In this document: in pieces, positions 58,664-64,000 of the stretch
How positions within the stretch are numbered: position 1 is the first letter of the stretch
Layout of the letters: each line of letters opens with the position of its first letter
NCBI RefSeq assembly: GCF_021010565.1
Contig: NZ_JAJNAY010000001.1
Location: forward strand, 1,964,001-2,028,000
DNA from: Chryseobacterium turcicum
GTDB taxonomy: Bacteria; Bacteroidota; Bacteroidia; Flavobacteriales; Weeksellaceae
Direction: 5' to 3'
Length of the DNA: 64,000 bases
Translations under genes and position numbers: made by a program
Notes under the pieces: model-generated
What the model was told of the DNA's origin: nothing
The model's database searches: none
Seen by the model: only the letters and a program-made list of their open reading frames with translations

Positions 58664-59827
58664 ATGTCAAATACCGAAACCTTCTCAAACTGGGAAAATC
58701 TTGTTAAAAAACAACTTAAAACGGAAGATATCTACACCATTCTGAAAAAAGAAAATTTAGAGGGAATTGATATAAAACCTTTTTATAATTCTATAGAAAA
58801 ACCAATGGTAAGCCTTCCGAAAATAGAAGAAAGCACCCACTTGGTAGCCAGTTACCACGAAAGTTTAGAAGATGATGTTTTCGCATTTCTATTAAATGAA
58901 AATGTAGAAAACCTGGTAGGAAAAACTGTTTTTATCAACAATAAAGAGTTAGCAGAACATATCAGTCCGCAAGATGAAGATCAATATTTTTCGCTAATCG
59001 ATGTTTTTGATGAGAAAAATGCTGAAATTAATGATCAGTTGGTGAAAGAACTTTTAGCAAAAGATTTTAAAAGAAACATTTGTGTAGATATTTCACTTCA
59101 TCAAAATGCAGGAGCAGCAATTTACCAGCAATTGGGAATCGCTTTGGCAAAAACAAAAGAACTCGTTGAAGTTTACGGAGCGGAAATTATCAATAAATTG
59201 ATTTTTAGAATTGCCATAGGAGGAAATTATTTCTTTGAAATGGCCAAAGTTCGTGCTTTAAAATTGGTATTTAATCAATTGACGAAAGAATATGGTTTAG
59301 ATGAGATTCCGTATATTTTTGCTGAAACGTCATTGAGAAATAAAGCCATTTCAGACAGTGAAAATAATCTTATTCGTTCTACCTTAGAATTGGCTTCAGC
59401 CATGATTGGTGGAGCAGATGCGGTATACAGTACCAATTATTTGGTTGAAAAAAGTACAGATAATTCTGAAGAAATTTCTTTCAAACAGCAAATTGTTCTG
59501 GCTTATGAAAGTATTATTAATGTTTTTGAAGATGCCTCAAACGGAAGTTATTATTTAGAAAATATCACCAATCAGATTGCTGATAAATCTTGGACTTACT
59601 TTGTTGAAATTGAAGAAAAGGGAGGTTATCTTGAGCTTTTAAAGCAAGGATTCATCCAAAAAAATATCTACGACCATGCCGTTGAAGAACAAAAATGGGT
59701 GGAAGAAGGTAAAATAAAACTGATTGGCGTTAATTTATACCCCAAATTAGATCAGAAAAAATCTATTGAGGAATTGTATAATCAAAATGAAATAAAAGCT
59801 GTTCGTTGGGCTGAAATGTTTGAATAA
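58664..59827 (+). CDS. mutA: Methylmalonyl-CoA mutase small subunit
   Basis: This is a 387-residue TIM-barrel-type protein matching the small, non-catalytic chain of the heterodimeric mutase. It lacks the cobalamin-binding DXHXXG motif, as expected for this chain. It has VYGAEIINKLIFRIAIGGNY near 167-186 and SAMIGGADAVYSTNYL near 248-263. It partners a large chain that interconverts methylmalonyl-CoA and succinyl-CoA with B12. That partner gene normally follows directly; here a DinB gene follows instead, overlapping by one base. The ATG at 58664 avoids a repeat-derived extension. Confidence 0.8.
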   Translation: MSNTETFSNWENLVKKQLKTEDIYTILKKENLEGIDIKPFYNSIEKPMVSLPKIEESTHLVASYHESLEDDVFAFLLNENVENLVGKTVFINNKELAEHISPQDEDQYFSLIDVFDEKNAEINDQLVKELLAKDFKRNICVDISLHQNAGAAIYQQLGIALAKTKELVEVYGAEIINKLIFRIAIGGNYFFEMAKVRALKLVFNQLTKEYGLDEIPYIFAETSLRNKAISDSENNLIRSTLELASAMIGGADAVYSTNYLVEKSTDNSEEISFKQQIVLAYESIINVFEDASNGSYYLENITNQIADKSWTYFVEIEEKGGYLELLKQGFIQKNIYDHAVEEQKWVEEGKIKLIGVNLYPKLDQKKSIEELYNQNEIKAVRWAEMFE

Positions 59828-60267
59828 TGAAAGAAAATATGATTGACTTGTTTGAGTATACTTTTCATTTTAATAATGAAATGATTAAAGTAATTTCTGA
59901 AAATTTCTCGAAAGTAGACGAAAAGACAATTAATTTAATTAATCATACTTTAAATGCTCAACAAATTTGGAATTCAAGAATTTTAAATGAGAAAAATTTC
60001 GAAGTTTGGCAGATAAATTCTTTTGAAGATTTGAATGAAATTAATGAGCTTAATTTCCAGAAAAGTTTAAAAATTGTTAATGAATTTGATTTAAATCAAG
60101 TGATTGCGTATAAAAATTCACGAGAAGAAAAATTTGAAAATACAGTTTTTGAAATGCTTTTTCAAGCAATTAATCATTCAACTTATCATCGAGGACAGAT
60201 TAATTCCCAATTAAAACAAAATGGAATAAATCCTTTACTCACAGATTATATTTTTTATAAAAGATAA
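59827..60267 (+). CDS. DinB-family protein
   Basis: This is a 146-residue four-helix-bundle protein. The possible metal ligands are the His in INHTLNAQQIWNSRIL near 39-54, and two His in AINHSTYHRGQINSQLKQNG near 118-137. Members are putative thiol transferases or stress proteins of unknown reaction. Its start overlaps the mutA stop by one base, so it shares the mutA transcript, an unusual pairing. Confidence 0.8.
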   Translation: MKENMIDLFEYTFHFNNEMIKVISENFSKVDEKTINLINHTLNAQQIWNSRILNEKNFEVWQINSFEDLNEINELNFQKSLKIVNEFDLNQVIAYKNSREEKFENTVFEMLFQAINHSTYHRGQINSQLKQNGINPLLTDYIFYKR

Positions 60268-60269
60268 AT

Positions 60270-61433
60270 TTGGAGAAAATATTCGTGCATTCGTGGCATT
60301 CAAACAAAGAAATTCAAGACTATATTAATAAGAATCTAAATTCAGATTTGCATTCTTTGTTATTGAAAAAATCCCCGTTTCCTGAGGTTTCGATGCAGGA
60401 AATCGTTCAGCAGATTAAAGGGAAACAGGTCGCTCAGAAAAAGTTTCCTTTTCTTTTGAAGGAAGGTATTGTTTTTCCGCCACAACTTAATCTCGAGCAA
60501 TCTTCTTCAGAAAAAACGGCGCTTTATAAATCTGAAATTTTAAAAGGCGAGAAATTCATCGATTTAACAAGCGGTTTTGGTATCGATGCGTATTATTTGT
60601 CTAAAAATTTCAACGAAATAACTTTAGTTGAACAAAATACTGAGCTTTTAGAAATTGTACAGCATAATTGGAGTGTTTTAGGGAAAAAAGCAAAATTTAT
60701 TAACCAAAAATTGGAAGATTTTCTTAGCCAAAACAAAGAAAATTTTGATGTCATTTATCTTGATCCGGCACGACGAGATCAGAATAAAAATAAAGTTTTT
60801 TTACTTGAAGATCTTTCCCCGAATATTCTGGAAATTCAGGATCAGTTGCTGTCTATTTCAGAAGAAGTTATTATAAAGCTATCTCCTTTAATTGACTTAA
60901 AATATCTGATTTCCGTTTTAAAAAATATCTCTAAAATAGAAATTATTGCCGTTCGTAATGATGTAAAAGAGATTGTAGTTTTTCTTTCTAAAAATTATTC
61001 CGGAGAAATTATTTGTAATTGTGTGAATCTTGAAAGCGAGGAGAAAAGTTTTAGTTTTACTATTAATTCTGAAAAGAATGCTTCTGCTGAATATTCTGAG
61101 CCCCATAGATTTATTTATATTCCAAATAATACGATTCTGAAAGCTGGAATTTTTAATTTGATTTCAAGTCAGTTTAAACTTAAAAAATTGCATCCAAATA
61201 CTCATTTATATACTTCTGAGGTTAAAATTGAAGACTTTCCGGGAAGAGTTTTAGAGATGGAAGTGGTTGACTCAAAAGAAATTAAAAAGAAAGAACAATT
61301 TAATCTTATTTCAAAAAACTATCCTTTAAAACCTGAGGAAATCAAGAAGAAATACCAGTTAAAAGATGGCGGAAACCGGTATCTTATTTTTACACAATCC
61401 AAAAAAGGTAAAATAATATTAAAATCAGTCTAA
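60270..61433 (+). CDS. Class I methyltransferase with THUMP-like C-terminal domain
   Basis: This protein has about 387 residues. Motif I is FIDLTSGFGIDAYYLS near 93-108 and the catalytic region is VIYLDPARRDQNKNKVFLLE near 157-176, a layout seen in bacterial proteins annotated as THUMP-like methyltransferases. The C-terminus is Lys-rich. The apparent start is a TTG two bases after the DinB stop. The first nine or so codons are a copy of a dispersed repeat (60276-60298), so the true start may be this TTG or a later codon, with the next ATG at about 42. The substrate is unknown; RNA is possible. Confidence 0.7.
   Translation: MEKIFVHSWHSNKEIQDYINKNLNSDLHSLLLKKSPFPEVSMQEIVQQIKGKQVAQKKFPFLLKEGIVFPPQLNLEQSSSEKTALYKSEILKGEKFIDLTSGFGIDAYYLSKNFNEITLVEQNTELLEIVQHNWSVLGKKAKFINQKLEDFLSQNKENFDVIYLDPARRDQNKNKVFLLEDLSPNILEIQDQLLSISEEVIIKLSPLIDLKYLISVLKNISKIEIIAVRNDVKEIVVFLSKNYSGEIICNCVNLESEEKSFSFTINSEKNASAEYSEPHRFIYIPNNTILKAGIFNLISSQFKLKKLHPNTHLYTSEVKIEDFPGRVLEMEVVDSKEIKKKEQFNLISKNYPLKPEEIKKKYQLKDGGNRYLIFTQSKKGKIILKSV
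60276..60298. repeat. Dispersed repeat, copy B, inside the methyltransferase start
   Basis: AAAATATTCGTGCATTCGTG and three further bases match 49845-49867 with one difference. It encodes part of the first residues of the methyltransferase gene. Confidence 0.7.
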
Positions 61434-61438
61434 AAATG

Positions 61439-61469
61439 TTGCCGAAAAATGCAATATTTCTTACTTTTG
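61439..61469 (+). promoter_or_regulatory. Promoter of the small lipoprotein gene
   Basis: TTG (61439-61441), a 20-base spacer, then TACTTTTG (61462-61469). The leader to the ATG at 61560 is about 85 bases, unusually long for this window. Confidence 0.6.
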
Positions 61470-61559
61470 GGCAATTAAAAATTCGAGAAGAAATCGCAAA
61501 AGCTTAAACGCTCACAAAATAAGGTGATTTCATAAGATCTTAAAAATAAATATCTGCAT

Positions 61560-61832
61560 ATGAAAAAAATAGTTATATGTTTAGCTCTTGCAACGGTAGC
61601 GGTAAGCTGTAAAAAAATCCAGGCTGGAGGTAATAAAAATATCATCAAATTGGAAGAGGGTACAGAAAGATATTCTGATGATCACCAAGGTGGCTCAGAA
61701 GCTCATGGAACTGCTCACGAAACGACGACTACTGCTCATGCAGAACCAGCTAAAGATGCTAAGGGAACTGAAGCTCCAAAAACAGATTCTACTGCTGCAA
61801 AGAAAGTAGAGCCTGCAAAAGCTGGGCACTAA
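61560..61832 (+). CDS. Small low-complexity lipoprotein
   Basis: This is a 90-residue protein with a lipoprotein signal peptide: ICLALATVAVSC, with the lipidated Cys at 17, followed by KK. The mature part is low-complexity and rich in Ala, Thr, Glu, Lys and His (GSEAHGTAHETTTTAHAEPA), with no predicted fold. It is probably a periplasm-facing outer- or inner-membrane lipoprotein of unknown function. It is a single-gene unit with its own promoter and terminator. Confidence 0.75.
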   Translation: MKKIVICLALATVAVSCKKIQAGGNKNIIKLEEGTERYSDDHQGGSEAHGTAHETTTTAHAEPAKDAKGTEAPKTDSTAAKKVEPAKAGH

Positions 61833-61854
61833 TTTTCTGAAAATAAAATACACG

Positions 61855-61880
61855 AATCCTGCTTTTTGCAGGATTTTTTG
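61855..61880 (+). terminator. Terminator of the lipoprotein gene
   Basis: AATCCTGC (61855-61862) pairs with GCAGGATT (61868-61875) around TTTTT, then T residues. Confidence 0.85.
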
Positions 61881-62063
61881 TTTAAAATTAATTTGTGAAA
61901 TGTAAACCTCATAATTTTCTAAAACATGTAAGGTTTAATGGAGTGCTTTATTTGCTTCAAGTCGGTACGTTTTTTACAAAAAAGACAATATTGCTAAATA
62001 AATAGCATCTTTTGTTTGCCTTGCCGATTCAAAATTTTTAATTTTAACGAAATTTAATTTATA

Positions 62064-63446
62064 ATGCAAGAAACATTAAATTATATCAACGAAAACAAAC
62101 AGCGTTTCGTAGATGAATTGTTTGACTTACTTAGAATTCCTTCTATTTCTGCCGATCCGGCTTACAGCAAAGACGTTTTACAATGTGCGGAAGTTTGTGC
62201 AGAATACCTTAAAAATGCAGGAGCTGACAATGTTGAAGTTTGTACAACAAAAGGGTATCCTATTGTTTTCGGTGAAAAGCTGATTGACGCAAATCTTCCA
62301 ACGGTTTTGGTTTACGGTCATTATGATGTACAACCTGCTGATCCTTTAGAACTGTGGAAAAAGCCACCTTTTGAGCCTTATATCGAGAAAACAGAGCTTC
62401 ATCCTGAAGGAGCGATCTTTGCAAGAGGTTCAGCAGACGATAAAGGGCAGTTTTTTATGCAGGTAAAAGCATTTGAAGCGATGATGAATACCAATTCTCT
62501 ACCTTGTAATGTGAAATTTATCTTGGAAGGTGAGGAAGAAGTAGGTTCTGTAAGCTTAGGAGATTGGGTAAATGAAAACAAAGAAAAGCTTTCTTGTGAC
62601 TGTATTTTGATTTCAGATACTCATATTTACAGCAATGAGCAGCCAACCGTTACAACCGGTTTAAGAGGTCTTAGCTATGTGGAAGTAGAAGTGGAAGGGC
62701 CAAACAGAGATCTGCATTCAGGTCTTTACGGAGGTGCGGTTCCTAACCCTATTCATGTGCTTTCAAGGATGATTGCTAAGTTAATTGATGACGAGGGGCA
62801 AATCACAATTGATGGTTTTTATGACAATGTAGAAACTGTTTCTGATGAGGAAAGAGCTGAAATGAATAAACTGAAAGATAATCCTGCAGAATTTAAAAAA
62901 TCTATCGGTTTGAATGATGTAGAAGGTGAGAAAGGATATACTACTTTAGAAAGAACTTCAATTCGTCCAACATTAGACTGCAACGGAATTTGGGGCGGTT
63001 ATACAGGTGAAGGCGCAAAAACAGTGATTCCATCTAAAGCTTCGGCTAAAATTTCAATGCGTTTGGTTCCGTATCAAACTCCTGAAGAGATTACAGAGAA
63101 GTTTACAAAATATTTTGAGAAGATTGCTCCTGCAAATGTAAGAGTAAAAGTTACGCCACATCACGGTGGGATGCCTTATGTTTTACCAACCGATACCAAA
63201 GAATATTTGGCGGCTAAAAATGCAATGCAGACCGCTTTCGGGAAAGAGGTTTTACCATATAGAGGAGGAGGAAGTATCCCAATTACCTCAATGTTTGAGC
63301 AGGTTTTAGGAGCTAAATCGGTATTGATGGGCTTCGGTTTAGATTCTGATGCAATTCATTCACCAAACGAACATTACGGCTTGTTTAATTTCTATAAAGG
63401 AATTGAAAGTATCCCGATGTTTTTTGAGAATTATTCAAAGTCTTAA
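62064..63446 (+). CDS. M20-family dipeptidase
   Basis: This is a 460-residue metallopeptidase with the M20 motifs: VYGHYDVQPADP near 84-95, ARGSADDKGQF near 116-126, and the catalytic Glu pair in LEGEEEVGSVS near 153-163. An inserted dimerisation domain (residues about 210-390) is present. It hydrolyses dipeptides in the cytosol using two metal ions. It is a single gene and a plausible consumer of dipeptides, including any made by the cyanophycin route, but no direct link is visible. Confidence 0.9.
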   Translation: MQETLNYINENKQRFVDELFDLLRIPSISADPAYSKDVLQCAEVCAEYLKNAGADNVEVCTTKGYPIVFGEKLIDANLPTVLVYGHYDVQPADPLELWKKPPFEPYIEKTELHPEGAIFARGSADDKGQFFMQVKAFEAMMNTNSLPCNVKFILEGEEEVGSVSLGDWVNENKEKLSCDCILISDTHIYSNEQPTVTTGLRGLSYVEVEVEGPNRDLHSGLYGGAVPNPIHVLSRMIAKLIDDEGQITIDGFYDNVETVSDEERAEMNKLKDNPAEFKKSIGLNDVEGEKGYTTLERTSIRPTLDCNGIWGGYTGEGAKTVIPSKASAKISMRLVPYQTPEEITEKFTKYFEKIAPANVRVKVTPHHGGMPYVLPTDTKEYLAAKNAMQTAFGKEVLPYRGGGSIPITSMFEQVLGAKSVLMGFGLDSDAIHSPNEHYGLFNFYKGIESIPMFFENYSKS

Positions 63447-63471
63447 AAAAAAGTAAATTAATTTATTAAAT

Positions 63472-63510
63472 AATACTCCTTGAGAAGCCTTTCTTAAGGA
63501 GTATTTTATT
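63472..63510 (+). terminator. Terminator of the dipeptidase gene
   Basis: AATACTCCTT (63472-63481) pairs with AAGGAGTATT (63496-63505), followed by T residues. Confidence 0.85.
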
Positions 63511-63542
63511 GAATATATTATCATGGACGTGTGAGTTTTCCA

Positions 63543-63550
63543 TATATTTG
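63543..63550 (+). promoter_or_regulatory. Candidate -7 box of the right-edge gene
   Basis: TATATTTG lies 26 bases before the ATG at 63577. There is no TTG at the usual distance. Confidence 0.4.
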
Positions 63551-63576
63551 CGAAAAAATAACCAAAAATTAAGTTT

Positions 63577-64000
63577 ATGAAGAAAATTTTATTTTCTATG
63601 TTGGTAGGAGTTTCTCAATTGGCATTTTCTCAACAGTTAATTTCTTTTGAAGCGAGTGAAGGATACACAGCTGCAAACATTGATACACAGCAGGGATGGG
63701 CAACTTCTGCTAATGGAGTGGGTTTACCTAATATATCTGGTCAAAAAGTTTCTGCAGAACAATTCGCGGATGGAGCAAGATCATTAAAAATCACAAAAGA
63801 GGCAGCTTTAATAGCACAAACTAGCCCTGTTGTAGGAGCTTTCAAACCGATTGGTTCATTCCTAGAATATAATAATTTTACTATTTCATTTGATATTCGA
63901 TTTACTGAGAAAGGGTCTACTGCATCACAGTATGAATTTCAGACATTAGGGAATGGTCCTCTAGGGAGAATTTATGTAATACGATTGAGATTTAATAAAA
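63577..64000 (+). CDS. Secreted protein, N-terminal part (runs off the window)
   Basis: The frame opens at the ATG at 63577 and stays open to the window end, giving about 141 residues. It begins with a signal peptide (MKKILFSMLVGVSQLAFSQ), so the product is exported. The mature part (LISFEASEGYTAANIDTQQG, then KPIGSFLEYNNFTISFDIRF) looks like a concanavalin-like or jelly-roll beta-sandwich, such as are common in secreted, type IX-exported Bacteroidota proteins. The sorting signal, if any, would be in the missing C-terminus. Confidence 0.75.
   Translation, partial: MKKILFSMLVGVSQLAFSQQLISFEASEGYTAANIDTQQGWATSANGVGLPNISGQKVSAEQFADGARSLKITKEAALIAQTSPVVGAFKPIGSFLEYNNFTISFDIRFTEKGSTASQYEFQTLGNGPLGRIYVIRLRFNK

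Overview
The window is about 64 kb of AT-rich chromosome that reads as a member of the Flavobacteriia. The closest fit is a Chryseobacterium-like Weeksellaceae, although I could not run a search to confirm the genus. Three things point there: the repeated TTG-N18-21-TAnnTTTG promoter pattern of Bacteroidota, an ATP synthase operon that stops after atpG with no atpD or atpC, and many small outer-membrane beta-barrel genes. No rRNA, tRNA, CRISPR array, prophage or intact transposase gene was seen.

Layout. 0.4-2.7 kb holds a TerD-type stress gene, a methyltransferase and a small membrane protein. 2.8-7.4 kb is a cyanophycin locus: isoaspartyl peptidase and cyanophycinase on the minus strand, and cyanophycin synthetase divergent on the plus strand. 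7.5-17.3 kb is a minus-strand block rich in carbon-nitrogen ligases: three ATP-grasp proteins, one COG2170 (YbdK-type) carboxylate-amine ligase, a class I glutamine-amidotransferase-like protein, two esterase-fold hydrolases, an M17 aminopeptidase and an unknown protein. 17.4-22.1 kb is the glycogen operon glgB-glgA-glgC. 22.2-28.6 kb holds an SRPBCC protein, sucA-sucB, apaG and an exonuclease. 28.7-32.6 kb holds a glycosyltransferase, a lipid A acyltransferase, a thioredoxin-like protein and an aldehyde dehydrogenase. 32.7-37.7 kb is a TolC-HlyD-MFS tripartite efflux operon with a divergent AraC regulator. 38.3-39.7 kb is rpsF-rpsR-rplI. 39.8-44.9 kb holds a ClC channel, a 2-oxoacid dehydrogenase E2, a DUF62 protein and PhoH. 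45.0-48.1 kb has four outer-membrane beta-barrel genes in a row, then ffh. 50.2-55.7 kb is atpBEFHAG preceded by a small membrane protein. 55.8-63.4 kb holds a CNNM/CBS protein, clpS, udk, a DivIC-like protein, a methylmalonyl-CoA mutase small subunit, DinB, an N-terminally odd methyltransferase, a lipoprotein and an M20 dipeptidase. A secreted-protein gene runs off the right edge.

How it fits together. Two storage systems lie back to back: cyanophycin (nitrogen and carbon) and glycogen (carbon). The amidoligase block between them is the best candidate for an undescribed system. It carries enough ligases, an amidotransferase-like enzyme and hydrolases to build and trim a small peptide or amide, but no product can be read from the sequence. 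The gaps between genes are full of short repeats: two perfect heptamer tandem arrays, nested palindromes resembling MITEs, and several dispersed families. Several genes appear to have leaderless or nearly leaderless promoters, and the atp operon carries two internal hairpins where subunit stoichiometry changes.
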